Assembly: GCA_963693365.1 (NCBI GenBank)
Contig: CAVNZM010000008.1
Coordinates: 4,402,001-4,466,000 of the forward strand
From: Amoebidium appalachense
Lineage: Eukaryota; Ichthyosporea
Direction: 5' to 3'
Length of the DNA stretch: 64,000 nucleotides
The translations under genes and the position numbers were made by a program. This document shows, in pieces, positions 16,977 through 29,966 of the stretch. The notes under the pieces are model-generated. The model saw only the letters and a list, made by a program, of their open reading frames with translations, ran no database searches and was not told where the DNA came from. Each line of letters starts with the position of its first letter. Positions within the stretch are counted from its first letter, which is position 1.

Positions 16977-17369
16977 TCTCGGTGATCGTATCCCCCCCCT
17001 CCCCCCCCCCCTCCCCCCCCGGGGGGCTCCTCCAACCCTGTTACCCCCCTCCGCCCCCCCCTCCCCCTCCCATCTTACGGGTGAGATAAGTTTTCTAAAT
17101 ATTCACAATATCTCAGGTGAGAATCATCTGAGAAATTCCTAAATAGATTGCTAAGCATTCACAACATCTCATGTGAGTATCATCTGAGAAATGCTGAAAT
17201 ATCCGAAAATTGGAGAACTACCTGTTCGTTTTATCTCACACATGTTTGGCTGGTCAGGTCGCACCGTGATTGTGTTCTCTCTGCCGGGTGCCTTCACCCC
17301 CACCTGCTCATCCACCCACCTGCCCCGCTACAATGAGCTTGCCCCTGTGTTCAAGGTGTGTGTGTCTTT

Positions 17370-17417
<48 letters not shown>

Positions 17418-17829
17418 GGACGTGGTGCACGTTTAGTTGTAGTGGCAGGGCGGATGGGTGGTGTTTAGGGCGTGTAGGTGAATTGGTTAGTGTTGGGTGG
17501 ATGGACGGGATTGGTTTGTTGGGTTTTGTGTTCTTGCAGGAATATTTCAAAGGAAAAGGGAAATTGTCGAGTGTGTGTATGGAGAGGAGAGCAAAGAGTC
17601 TGGGAACGCAAGAGCGAGAGGGATCGAGGCCTATTGCCATCCCCCCTTCCGGGGAACGATTCGGGGGAGGGGCGCGGGGGAGGGGGGGGGGAGGAGGGGG
17701 GCAGGGGTGGGATGGCAAGAGTGGGTGGGTGTTAGGAGGAGAGGGTGTGTGTCTTTATGTATGTGTGGTGGTGCGGGGAGAAGGGGAGGGGATGTGACGC
17801 TGGGGGGGGGGGGGGGGGGGGGGGGGGGG

Positions 17830-17911
<82 letters not shown>

Positions 17912-18119
17912 GGGGATGAGGGGCTATCGTTTTTACAACCATGTTTTTCCGTCTCCAGGCGCACGGTGTGGATGAGATTGTGTGCATGTCCGTCAACGAC
18001 ACCTTCGTCATGAACGAGTGGAAGAAGGACCAGGTAGGGACCCCCACCCCGTTCATGTGCAGCACACACTGTGAAGCACTTACATGCAACACAACACCTT
18101 ACAAGTCCCCCCCTTCCCA

Positions 18120-18157
<38 letters not shown>

Positions 18158-19632
18158 GGAGACGCACATTTTAAAACAAGACACTCCCCCCCCCCCCCCC
18201 CCAAATCCCTCCTCCCCCAACACACACACACACCCCTTTTGGTTCTGGTCTTTTTGATGTTCTTCCACTCGTCATGAGCCTCACAACGCTCCCGGTTTCT
18301 TTCTTTCTTTTCTTTTCTTTTTTTTTTCTTTTTTTTTTCTTCCCCTCTTTTTTGGCCCGGAGAGGGACGCAGGAAAGGCCAGGGGGAGGGGGGAAGGGGG
18401 TGGGGGGGTGGTTGGGGGGGGAGGGGGGGGGGGAGGGGGTGGGGGGTAAACTTCGTATTCTGAAATGCACAACCTTGAAGCTTAACCGTCTCCCAAATCA
18501 GCACACACACACACACTTATCTATGATACATTCACTCAGTACCCGTTCCACTCCTTCATCCCCTGTACCTTACCTAACACGGATCTAACCTAAGAACATG
18601 CATCTTTTCTAACACACGCCTAGCTTAATAACACATTCAACCTAATAACACAATTAACTTAATAACACATCTAAGTCTAATAACACACTTAACCTAACAA
18701 CACATTTAACCTAACACACGTTTAACCCAACAGGAGGCCGAGAATGTGACTCTGATTGCCGATGGCAATGGTGACTTCACTGCTGGAATGGGTCTGCTGG
18801 TCGACAAGTCAAACCTGGGCTTCGGTACCGATAGTCCCCTCTCCACCCACCCCAACACCCACCCAACACCCAAAAAAAAAAAAAAAAAAATAGCAAATAA
18901 GAAAAAAAGCAAACAAGAAAGAAAGGACGAATAAGAAAGTGAAGCAAAGTACAGAGCACGACAAAACATGACACATGCCTAAAGAGATTATGTGCCCCCC
19001 TTCCCCCCCCCCCCCCCCCCCCGGGGGGGGGGGGGTTCCTCTCTCTTTTTCCTCGTTCGTCACCTTCTTTGATTCTTGCAACACTTCCTCACATCCAATT
19101 TCCAAGATCTCTGCGCCGCTGCCCACATGTGTATCGGCACATTTAGCATGGAAAATGTATGGAAAATGTACTATGTGTGATTCTGGTAGTGTCACCGCCA
19201 TTTATGTCTTTTGCACACACAGGCGCACGCACGCACAAGCATACACACACATGCACGTGCGCACGTGTGTGCACACACACACACAAGCACACGCACATGC
19301 CTTCCTCGCCCCTGATGATGGGCTCTGTTTAAGTGTCTCCTGCCTGCACGCTTAAATTGTTTGAATGATTTTTGATTTCCCACTTTTGTGACGTTTTGTT
19401 GATGCTCGTTGTTGTCTCCTCCATATTTCCAACCCTCTAACGCATACATGACCCCCACCCTGCACCCAAGGACTAGTGTCTTGTGTGTGTGTGTGTTTGG
19501 GGGGGGGGGGATCAACTTAGGTCGTATTCTTGTGTGTTCGTGTTTGCTTGTCCTTCTTTGCACCACAAGGCACTCCTGGTTGTGAGTTTTGTGTTTTACT
19601 GTATGTGTATGCATCTTTCACGCCATCTCAAT

Positions 19633-19683
<51 letters not shown>

Positions 19684-20302
19684 ACATATACTGTCACTCA
19701 CTCACTCCCACGTACATCAGTGTACATGAGCTCAACACTCACAGTATGATACAATCCTCCTTCCTTGTCCCCCCCCCCCCCCCCCGTCCCCCTCACCCGC
19801 CTCTCACGCGCGTACACACACACACACGTGTACACACACGTACACACACGTACACACACGTACAGGCAAGCGCTCATGGCGCTACAGCATGCTTGTCAAG
19901 GACGGTGTTGTTGTCAAGCAGTTCAACGAGCCAGAGAAGGAGGGTGACCCGTTCGAGGTTGACCCCCCCCCCCCCCCCCCCCCCCCCCCCCTTCCCCCCC
20001 CCCCCCCCCTGTCTGCACGCTTTTTTACTCATTCTTTTTTGTGTTTTATCTCGTTTTTTTGTTTTTTTTTCTTTTTTTTTTTTTGAGATTCTTGTGAATT
20101 TGTGTTTTGTCCTTTGGTGTCTCTACTCCAAATGTCGAACTAACTCATGCATGCTCCCCCCCTTTCCCCCCCCCCCCCCCCCCCCCCCCCCCTCCCCCCC
20201 CCTCCCCCCCAGGACTCTGCCTATGATGCAAACTCTGATGTGTGCATGGCCATCTGTGTTGTGTTGTTTGTCGTGAATGTGTACTTCGTTCTCTGGAACA
20301 TA

Positions 20303-20347
<45 letters not shown>

Positions 20348-20680
20348 AAAAAAAAAAAAAAAAAACACACCGAGATGCCACCTTTCCTGTGTGCCTGTGG
20401 TATATGTGCCAGCTACATTGACATGAAGAGAAAAGAACGAAAGGGATTATGCCGGAGATTTAGAGCAGTATTGAGTTAACTCTTAAAGTTGGATTTTCTT
20501 AAGGATGGTGGTTGGCAATGTATATATGCTGATATTGGCCCATGTATAGGTGGATGCACATATTGACTGTGACGTGATGTGGATGTTGTAATGGTTTCGC
20601 GCCATTTAAAATGCCGACTTATCCCTGACGATTGGGTCAATGATTTGGTCGTGTAAGAAGAGGGAGCCAGTGGGGAGAAA

Positions 20681-20729
<49 letters not shown>

Positions 20730-21515
20730 TCAATCTATGTGTTTAACTTTTTCATATTCTGTAGACAGGTGGCTGAACTTTCATGAAATATTTCTATGAT
20801 GTACATATCTAGAGCTGTACTAACACAGCACACATGTACACACACACACACACACACACAGGTGTCGGATGCGGACACCATGCTCCAGTATGTTGCCCCC
20901 AAGGCCAAGGCCCCTGCCTCCATCGCAATCATCACTAAGCCCGGATGCAACTTCTGTGCCAGCGCAAAGGTACCCCCCACCTGTGTGTGATATAGTATTA
21001 TTTTTTAGTAATTTGTGTAATGATAAATGTATCGTTCTCGGCTTGTGTGATTTGATTTTGATATTATAGTTAACAACTTGTATACTAATAAGAAATATCT
21101 TTCTTAGCTTTTGTGCTAGTAATATTATGGTTAACAACCATGTTATCGTTAACAACATGTGTGATAATAGAAATTGACTTTCTCAACTTTTGAGGTATCA
21201 ACACCATCATTATTTTCAACAACCTTGTGATAACAGTAATATCGCTAACGGCATGTGTTAATCTTATTGTTAGCGGCTATTGGCATGTGTAATATCAATG
21301 ATTTTTAATTATAATGCTAATCTTAACGCTTTTCAGGACCTCCTCAACAAGCACAAGCTGAGCTACGAGGAGGTGGTGCTTGGTCGTGACATCACAACAA
21401 AGGGCCTGCGTGGATTCTCCGGCACATCCACCGTGCCCCAGGTAAGTGTCCTGTGTGTGTGCGTGTGTGTGTGCGCATGTGTGTTTTCTTATTTTGTGGT
21501 GGTGTGTGTGTGTGT

Positions 21516-21553
<38 letters not shown>

Positions 21554-21708
21554 TGATGGGAGGATGGGGGGGTAGGTGGGTGGATGGGTGGGTGTGTGTG
21601 TGTCAAGGGGGGGAGGGGGGGTGGGGTGGGTGTGTGGTTGGGTGGATGTGTGGGGGGGGGGGGGGGGGGGGGGGGGATAGGTGGTCAATGGGCGGGTATG
21701 TGAGTGAT

Positions 21709-21745
<37 letters not shown>

Positions 21746-22249
21746 GTGGATGGGTGGGTAGGTGGGTGGCCCGGCGGGTGTGGTTGGGTAGGAGTGTGGG
21801 TGTTTGCTCGGTGGGGAGGACGGGGGTGTTCGTGATGAGACATTGGTTTTTAATTGGTTCTGTCGGTGATTCCTTGAAGTCGTTGTTTCTCGTGTGATAT
21901 CGTAGGGTTCTCGAGGGCTGTGGGCGGATGGTTTGAAATGGGTGTGTTGGGTACACTCACATAACTAACGCAAGGAAGAAAGGAGGGAAGGTGGCATGTG
22001 TGCTGACGTACGTGCACAATGGCTCAAAGTAGTAGGGGGAGTCGAAGTGGGAGGATAGAGGGGGTGAAGGAGTCCCCCCGGCGGGGGGGGGGGGGGAGTA
22101 TGTTGAAGAAAGAGAATGAACGAGAGAGAGTGGGTGTGTGTGGGCACGTGTGTGTGTGCATATGTGTGATGTGTGCATGTGTACGGCTGTAAGGCTGTAA
22201 GCATGTGTGCGTGGAAGGGGAGAGGGGTGGTGGTGTGTGTGTGGTTTTT

Positions 22250-22293
<44 letters not shown>

Positions 22294-22396
22294 GATTGTT
22301 CATTGACACGTATGCTGTGTTCACTAGGTCTTCATTGGTGGCAAGCATGTGGGTGGGTCCGAGGCTCTGGCAAAGTACCTCGCCGCCAACAACTAG
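15984..22396 (+). CDS. Peroxiredoxin-5/glutaredoxin fusion, likely mitochondrial; first exon unresolved
   Basis: Resolved exons: 15984-16069, 16525-16600, 17258-17355, 17959-18033, 18734-18824, 19866-19957, 20862-20969, 21337-21441, 22328-22396. All phases agree and give 265 residues plus an incomplete N-terminus. Residues 1-28 are Ala/Arg/Ser rich ([14 protein letters not shown]), like a mitochondrial presequence; ATG 16019 could also be the start. Residues about 30-172 are a Prx5-type thioredoxin fold with PGAFTPTC (peroxidatic Cys near 70) and MSVND. Residues 173-265 are a glutaredoxin with the CNFC redox pair (near 201-204), TVPQVFIGG and HVGGSEAL for glutathione binding. Fused enzymes of this type, known from Haemophilus, reduce peroxides using glutathione delivered by the attached Grx. 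The first coding exon must end in phase 1 and lies in the C/T-rich DNA upstream. Confidence 0.93.
17101..17199 (+). repeat. Two-copy tandem repeat near Prx exon 3 acceptor
   Basis: Copies start at 17101 and about 17157 (attcacaata tctcaggtga versus attcacaacatctcatgtga) and continue with the shared block atcatctgagaaat. It is intronic, about 60 bases before the exon at 17258. Confidence 0.8.
18600..18733 (+). repeat. Array of CTAA(C/T)-containing 17-22-bp units ending at a 3' splice site
   Basis: Six to seven degenerate units of the type cttaataacacatttaac run without interruption into the acceptor ccaacag before the exon at 18734. Each unit contains a CTAAT or CTAAC core that resembles a splicing branch point. 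It is intronic. Confidence 0.8.
19310..19451 (+). repeat. Family B repeat, partial copy in Prx-Grx intron
   Basis: It shares the gatgatgggctctgtt, tcctgcctgcacgcttaa, cccacttttgtgacgttttg and tccaaccctctaacgcatac blocks with 38360-38503, in the same order and orientation. The first half of the family is missing. It lies in the intron before exon 19866-19957. Confidence 0.75.
20215..20303 (+). repeat. Family A element, diverged copy in Prx-Grx intron
   Basis: It starts after a C run and cag (tctgcctatgatgcaaactc), ends with gtacttcgttctctggaac, and is followed by a second C run (20304-20337) and a poly(A) run. It could be mistaken for an exon because it follows ccccag. However, the flanking exons already join in phase, and the sequence matches the repeat family. 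Confidence 0.6.
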
Positions 22397-22557
22397 AGCA
22401 CCGTGATCCAGGGTTTCAGGCATCGGATTTGGTGTTCCAGAGCACGAACTTGATCTTCTGAGGTCATTCATTGGTGTTCATGGCACCCGCTCATGTGTAG
22501 CACTTTAATTTCTTTCTTTTTCGTTTCTTTTCTTTCGTTGGGTTCTTGTTTTTCTTT

Positions 22558-22563
22558 AATAAA
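22558..22563 (+). terminator. Prx-Grx polyadenylation signal
   Basis: AATAAA lies 162 bases after the stop codon, in a T-rich 3' UTR and at a normal distance for a cleavage site. Confidence 0.65.
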
Positions 22564-24083
22564 ACGGCAGTGGTTGTTTGGTTTGTGCTGCGCACAAAAT
22601 TTTTTCCTGCGCTCGTGGAGCACGCACGTGCTGGAATTGTACACAGAATATGCCAGATGTGTAGATGATGTATGCATTTATGCAAAGGGCCAGTATGTGT
22701 TATGGGGATGTGTTTGAGCGGGTAGGCTAAGGGTGTGTACATACATGTACGGGAACCTTTTTATGCTGGTTCGACATGTGCTTATGTTCAAATGTAGTGA
22801 AAATAAAGCTTGGAAGCAACCGACGTTGAACAATGAATGTCGGTGGTCACTATGTCATGTACATGACAGCTCCCCCCCTCTCCCCTCTCCCTCCCTCCCT
22901 CCCCCCCTCTCTCCCCCCCCCCCCCCCCCCCCCCCTCCCCCCCCACTCTCTCTCCCCGCCCTTCCCGGACACACACACACACACGTACACACACACACAC
23001 TCACACATACACACACCGCCCAAACCGCATAACACGCACGCGGCGCACGCACACACACACCTGCACACAAACAGAACGCACACGAACACACACACACACA
23101 CACACAATGCATCCCACTAATATTAGTTTACTTGGCCGGGAAACACCATTATTAGATATTGGGAGATGGCTTCCTATGTCCGAAAATGATAAAATGCTAG
23201 TATTAAGAACACATGTTGCAATAGGTTTACACGGTCTATATTTTGCAATCTAATATTAATTCACAAGAATAAATACTGAAAACCACAACTTCAACCCCCT
23301 TTGTGCACATGTATTATGAGAGGGCTGCCGGTCCCCAAAACCCCTCACTATACGGGTATGTACGTCCCCGTGATGTTGCTCCCAGGGTGGGTGGGTGGGG
23401 GGCGGGGGGGGGGGGGATCCCAGCCTGAAAAATCACACGTTATGGAACCGTGTGATGTCCAACCAGGTGCAAGGGAACGACTTCTCTGTCGTATGCCGAA
23501 TCGAACATTGTAATACATGCGCATGTCAAAGACCTTTCCCTCTTTAGATCTACATGTATCCCCTTTCTCAGCATCGCAAGCTGAATTTATGAAAAACTAA
23601 ATAAAAAAAAGTAGGAATTCTGCAATCTCAAAAACTTCTGTATCGACCAATAATTTGCGCGCGATCACACGATTAGCCAAATATGGAAACTTGGGCGGGA
23701 AGTTTTGGCACGCCAGAAAAAAAAGTGTTTATAAAATAAAAAAAATAGGAGCATATACCGGCACATCCAGATACAGTGCACATAAACACAGTCAATTGCT
23801 CTCTGTTTCTTTCCTAATGCTCCAAGAATTGAGTCTTTGCCACACGGGCACCCCTGGCAAGCACACAAACCTGAGCATGAAAGGCACAAACATTTTGTTT
23901 GCCCTGAAATACACTCTCATTCACTTTTTTCCCAGACCGACACATGTACATGCATCCAAGAGGTTACACACATACAGTGGCAGGCACACATGTGTAACAC
24001 AAACACACACACACATGTGCCCACACTCTCACACGCACCTGGGCACACACACACACACACACAAACACATACACATACGTACA

Positions 24084-24144
<61 letters not shown>

Positions 24145-24265
24145 AGGCTGTAACCTGACCTTACATTCAACACTGAATGCCTCGATTTTTGCAACTGGTG
24201 ATCATTCAACCCGACTTCGTTACTCTGCAACGTGGCAGTCCCCCCCACCACCCCAACTCCCCCAG

Positions 24266-24296
<31 letters not shown>

Positions 24297-24501
24297 CCCC
24301 ACCAAGAAAACATACACACACACACACACATGTACACACACGCGCGCGCGCGCATGCAGGCACACCCACACACGCACACACATTAGGAAAAAAAAAAAGA
24401 AAAAGAAAAAAAGAAAAACACCAATACATCTCAGCTAATACCCACCCGTGCACAAACCCCTCCTCTCACTCTGACCCCCCCCCCCCCCTCCTCCCCCCCC
24501 T

Positions 24502-24547
<46 letters not shown>

Positions 24548-25230
24548 CCCTCCCGCCCTGCAGCTGCTCCTGTCTCCCTCTCCCGGGCCAGTTCTTTCAA
24601 CCGGAACACAACGGTCCTCTCCCCTCCCGGTGTCGCATAGGCTTATCTGGGATACTATGCAGTATTAAATCAAAACTCCTCCCTGCCCCCCCCCTCTCCC
24701 CGCCCCACCCACATACACACACACACACACTTACATAAAAAGAAAGAAACGATCGGCACTCAGTTTGCTAGTTTGTGTAGGTTTTGTATATACGGGCCAA
24801 TGCCAGGTGGTCTTTTGTAAATGTGTGTTGTTTTTGCATAGACACGATGTGTCCGCTTATTTAGATTGATTGGAGCTTCTGGTATCGTCACCTGTCTGCA
24901 CGACTTTTACACAATCCTGTTGGGGCGATTTTTAAAAGGATTTGGTTGATTGGTAATTGTTTTGAAGGCGTAGGTCAGGTTTGGGTTACTTTGTCCACGA
25001 TTCTATTGGAGCATTTTTTTTCAAGGACTTGTTTGATTGGGCACTCGATGTGCATTGTTGTAATATCATAAGGTTGTTTGCTTCTGGGACAAGGCACTTG
25101 TCGTTTTCGCAATGTTGTAGACACCAAGGGATGTGGGGGCCGTGGGTGGGGTGGGGGGTGAGGAGTGAGGGGGTCCCCGGGGGGACAGCAAAGAGGGGGG
25201 AGAAGGGGGGGGGGGGGGGGGGGGGGGGGG

Positions 25231-25387
<157 letters not shown>

Positions 25388-25588
25388 GGGGGGGGGGGAG
25401 GGGGGGGGGAGAGAGAGAGAGAGAGAGAGGGAGGGAGGGAGGGAGAGGGAGAGGGAGAGAGAGGGAGAGGGAGAAGGAGAGGAGGAGGGGGAGAGGGAGG
25501 AGATGGGGAGGGGGAGAGGGAGAGGGAGGGAGGGGGGAGAGGGAGAGGGAGAGGGAGAGAGAGAGAGAGAGAGAGAGTGAGAGAGTGA

Positions 25589-25628
<40 letters not shown>

Positions 25629-25834
25629 AGGGAGGGAGGGAGGGGCGGGGGGGAGGAGGAGGGGGAGAGAGGAGGAGCCCAACTCTTGGTTGACCATCAC
25701 TAACAAGTTTTGGCGAAAAATTGCCATGAGTAGACAATGTTTCGAAATCCGAAACTAACACTATTGTGCGCATGTGCCCATGTGTACATGTGTGTGCATG
25801 TGTGCATGTGTGCATCACGGTGCATGCGTGCACA

Positions 25835-25915
<81 letters not shown>

Positions 25916-26006
25916 CACACGGTGTGTGTGCGTGTGTGCGTGTGTGTGTGCGTGTGCGTGTGCGTGTGCGTGTGCGTGTGTTTGTGTGTGTGCATATGTG
26001 CATGTG

Positions 26007-26076
<70 letters not shown>

Positions 26077-27245
26077 CGTGCGCGCGCGCGCACGCGCGAG
26101 GCCCGCAACGAACTTTGTCATGGCCATAAGTTAAACACAAAACCACGGCACATATATGCATGGACAATCGCACCCCCCACTTTTGCTACTGAGGGAATAG
26201 TGTTGAATGGTGATGTACACAAGTCACTGAGCCGTTTCGTAGCAGGGCCAGGAAACCGTTACAAAACCGTGCTTCATTTTCAATCAGTTAAATTTTCAGG
26301 TGCACACAGTTTCTCTTTCCAATCGGATATGACGAAAGTTATAAGAAAGTTTCGAAAAGTAGGCGAGCATCATGATACTGAGATGAGGCTCGAGAAAACA
26401 TTGTTAACGTTTCAGTCACAATATTTTTGGTATCTTAATGAAACATATCGAGTCGTCCTGAGATAGCAGTGTACTAGCACTATAGTTTCAAGATAAATAG
26501 CCTGACACTAAATAGAAATGCAGCGCTTTCAATGTCCATCACGACAATCCAACTGTGCTAAGTAATCGGCCACCAAATTTAAGCGTTTGCTCACTGGTAC
26601 AACAAAATACACCATCACCAATTTGTGCGATAGGTTAAACCCTGCTGTCACTGTGAAACCATAGTAGACCTTCCCTGTGTAAGTCCCATCTGAGAGAAAC
26701 TTTAATAATTATCACATATTTAGTTAAATGATGGACAAGGAGAAAGAAAGGGGAAGGAGGGAAAAAAAAAAAGAAAAAAAAAAAAAAGGAAAAGAAAATA
26801 AAGAGAGAAGAGGAAATGTCACGAGACACTTCTAAGACTATCTTTAGCAGGTCTCTGTAATTGAGCATGCTATTGACAATCCACACAGTTCTCTCTGGGA
26901 GGTAAACACTTCCATGGTGGAGCAACGCGTTCTTATCATCCACCACCGCGCGCACGGGCCTGTTTTGTTTTCTTTGATGACAGCAATAGGCGCAGCTGCT
27001 GCAGAATTACACAGCGGCAAGAACACAGGCCGATGCTATCACATAGATGGCCATGATGCGTCCTTGTGCACAAGGCTTCCATATTCTGCCATGGGTGGAG
27101 AGGGGGGAAATCCGCGGACACATGTTAATTAGTACCGTATTAATATTGTAACTAGAGGGGCACCCCTTGAGGTTCAATAACACACTGAATATCTACAGTA
27201 CGATAATGTACATAAGTTAGTAGTCAACTCCTGCCAGCTTTACTC

Positions 27246-27741
27246 TTACATTCTTACATGTTCATAATTTATTAGCACACCCTTCAGCCACCCGTTCACC
27301 CCATACACTGACGCGCACTTCCCACAAACAATTGGGCATGCAGCCCAAAAATATCCAGGGTATGTGTGAACTAGCCCACTATACGGTGCTGCCTCTCCTA
27401 GGCCTGGTTTAAAAGTGAATTTCATCCGAATGATTATATCCCAAAGCCCAACATAAATACAAAGGTGACTCAAGTCACAACAATATCCCTGTATGTATTT
27501 TGCTAAGTTGTTTTAGACTAAGCCGCAAGTGGGCGTGCAAGGTTTGACAAGGAGGACGTGTATACGTATGTACGTACCCACTATCTTCAAGACAGAATAC
27601 GTCCTTGGCGCAGTAGCGTAGTGAACTGAAGAATCCGCGTTGGACCGATACCTGCTGCGCGTCACAGGTGTGAAGAAGGCTTAGCACAAAAAGTACCAGA
27701 AGGAAGGGGAGTATCCTTTCGGAGCAAAGGGCGTACTCCAT
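27246..27741 (-). CDS. Candidate small secreted Cys-rich protein, 2 exons
   Basis: Exon 1 is 27741-27578. It begins MEYALCSERILPFLLVLFVL, a good signal peptide with a likely cleavage near CDA-QQ, and ends at a GTACGT donor of the kind used by TMBIM. Exon 2 would be 27378-27246; its phase fits, giving about 98 residues. The mature part has YC, FC and then ACPIVCGKC, a spacing like the end of the ShKT/SXC structural module found in many secreted proteins and proteases. The exon-2 acceptor (gtatag) has a weak pyrimidine tract. An alternative acceptor near 27085, also in phase, would give a different C-terminus. No function is claimed; existence of the gene is moderate, the domain call weak. Confidence 0.4.
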
Positions 27742-27954
27742 TTTCCCCTTTCGTGTGGTAAAACAACGGTGACCTTTGCTACCTAGTAATACAGTTGGCA
27801 GCTTTCAACACACTATGTAGCTAAACACACATGCATACTAATCTATAATAGTACTTTAATAGTACACGTAACACAGCCGTCCCTATTATAGGCCTCTTGA
27901 ACGGTTTTTTCATCGTGCCTAAGCTAGTGGTACATGGGACTGAGGAACAAGAGG

Positions 27955-28799
27955 GAAAAAGGGGAACGATGTGGATGAAATTTGTCTTAGGTTTGGTTGT
28001 CCTCGTGTTTTGTTAACGGATAGGAGTAGTGTAGTTTTTAAATCAGTTGGGGTCGGAGGTTTGTAAAATTTTAAGGGTAGCCCATATCACTACGTCTGCA
28101 TATCACCCTCAAGCAAATGCCATCTCTGAACGTGTGCATGCAGTGTTTCAGAAGTCCTTTGGCAAAATGGTTGATGTGGAGGCTAATGATTGGGATCATA
28201 TGTCTAGGTTTATTGCTCATTCGTATAATTCTACCCCTCATGCTGTGACTGGTTTCTCTCCGTTTTATTTGGTCTATGGGCAGGAGGCTATTAGTTTGTT
28301 AGATACGGCACTTTTGCCGATGGAGGGGACTGACCGACTAACTTATCCCCACTGGACTGAGTTCCGGGAGCAGCTACTAACCCGGGCCCGGGCTGCACGT
28401 GATGCAGCTCTGGCCCGTACACAGCAGGCACAGGCACGTGCAGACGTGTCCACACGTCCGTTACGTGAATTTGCCGAGGGTACTTTAGTTTTAATTAGGG
28501 ATCATACTAGGAAAAAGAGATATAAGCAGGAGCAGGAAGGTAAGGGTGAAGGTGAAGGTCTTCGTAAGTATGGTAAGAAGTGGTTGCCTCTTTTCATTGG
28601 TCCGTATAAAATAGTGGCTAGGTTAGGTCCGACGGAATATAATGTGCAGAGGTTAGATAATGATGATATAAAGGAATATTATGATAGGGCCCTTAGGGTA
28701 AAACGGCCGGAGGGCAGTCGAGTGTACATAGATGCATTCACCCCCGACTATGACGGGTCGGTGGATGTATTGGAGGCTGCAGTAGATAAAATCGGATAA
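27955..28799 (+). pseudogene. Ty3/gypsy retrotransposon integrase, 5'-truncated and frameshifted
   Basis: From 28047 a 250-codon frame encodes the distal integrase core (TSAYHPQANAISERVHAVF; YNSTPHAVTGFSPFYLVYG) and the C-terminal SH3-like module with GPYKI. About 30 codons upstream in another frame read FGCPRVLLTDR, the expected preceding core block, so the two are separated by a one-base change in the G run near 28049-28052. No protease, reverse transcriptase or RNase H is present upstream. The element is therefore a dead 3' fragment. Purine-rich sequence after the stop could be the polypurine tract, but I could not define an LTR. Confidence 0.85.
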
Positions 28800-29475
28800 A
28801 AAGGTTATCGAAGGTAAGGAAGGTAAGGTAAATTATTATTTAATTCAGTGGTTGCCTGAGTTCCAGCGGCAATCGGGCAAGATGACGCTAGCCAATGATT
28901 GGTTAAATAGAGTTCAATAGATTTGACCGAACACCAATGAAAAAGTTCGATCTTGGATTGCGCAATTTGCGTTTCTGGCGACACCTGAGGCCGTCGTGTT
29001 GAAGGTTCAACGGGGACCCAAAAAAAAAGGGAAACACAGTGGAAAGAAAATAGAGCGAACGTGGTGCTGACTGGAACTTTAATCTTCAAGAGCTACTGAA
29101 CTATAATTATCGCCCCATATAATGATCATCGCGAGGCGCGGGCGCCGGCCGCGGCCGAATTACACATAAGCATGTCACGATGTTTTGACAGTCTTTCATT
29201 GGCTTTCATAATTTTTGGCTGCTGCTTATGGTGCTCACAACCCTCTGAGATGCATACAAGACCTCCTATTGCCAAGGTGCAAACCTTAGCTCAAGGCGAG
29301 TTGGCAACTCTCAGAGCCTCACGGTGACGAATCTGGCGTTCACCACAAAGGAATGTATTGGATCTAAGAATAGATCCTCTGCAATGTCACACGCGGCACT
29401 GCCTCACATGTCTGCCGAGTGACTGCGTGGCATCGCGATCGTCCGCCGCACACACGTGTACACCGTGCACCGTCG

Positions 29476-29660
29476 TTTCAGTCAAGTTTTTCACTTATAA
29501 GTTTTAGTGTCATCTGAGCCAGTGGTTAGAACATTTAGCAGAGAAGAAATCGTCCGGCACAACGCGTTTGTAGTTTCAGTCAAGTTTTTCACTTATGAGT
29601 TTTATCATCAGTGGTTAGAACGTTTAGCAGCGAAGAAATCGTCCGGCACAACACCATGTC
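29476..29660. repeat. Two-copy tandem duplication (about 98 and 87 bp)
   Basis: Copies start at 29476 and 29574. Shared blocks are tttcagtcaagtttttcact, cagtggttagaac, tttagcag and gaagaaatcgtccggcacaac. The second copy has a short internal deletion. Confidence 0.9.
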
Positions 29661-29964
29661 ACAGTCATTTTCTGTGTGCGCCAGACGCCTGGCTGGCTCT
29701 CTGACTTGCCGCCGCCCCGCACAACTTCCCTTGTTTGCTAGAACTGCCACAGTGTCTCCCCTGTTTCCCCTGTAAGCATCCCCCCTCCCCCCTCCCCGCC
29801 CCTCCCCCCCTCTCCCCCCCCTCCTCCCCCCTCCCTCCCCCCCCCCCCCCCCCCCCTCCCCTCCCCCTCCCTCCCCTTCACCCTTGTTTCATCTCACGCG
29901 ACGCCCGCCGCCTGTGTCTTCTACACGTCCAAGCCTCGGTCCTACAGCTTTTTCAATCATAATG

Positions 29965-29966
<2 letters not shown>

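Noticed and set aside
20211-20303. Extra exon of Prx-Grx after ccccag
   Set aside because: Exons 19957 and 20862 join in phase without it, no Prx or Grx sequence is encoded, and the DNA matches repeat family A.
26100-26466. Open stretch of about 120 codons after a (GT)n array
   Set aside because: No family recognised and the ATG lies in the microsatellite; kept only as a note in the intergenic entry.
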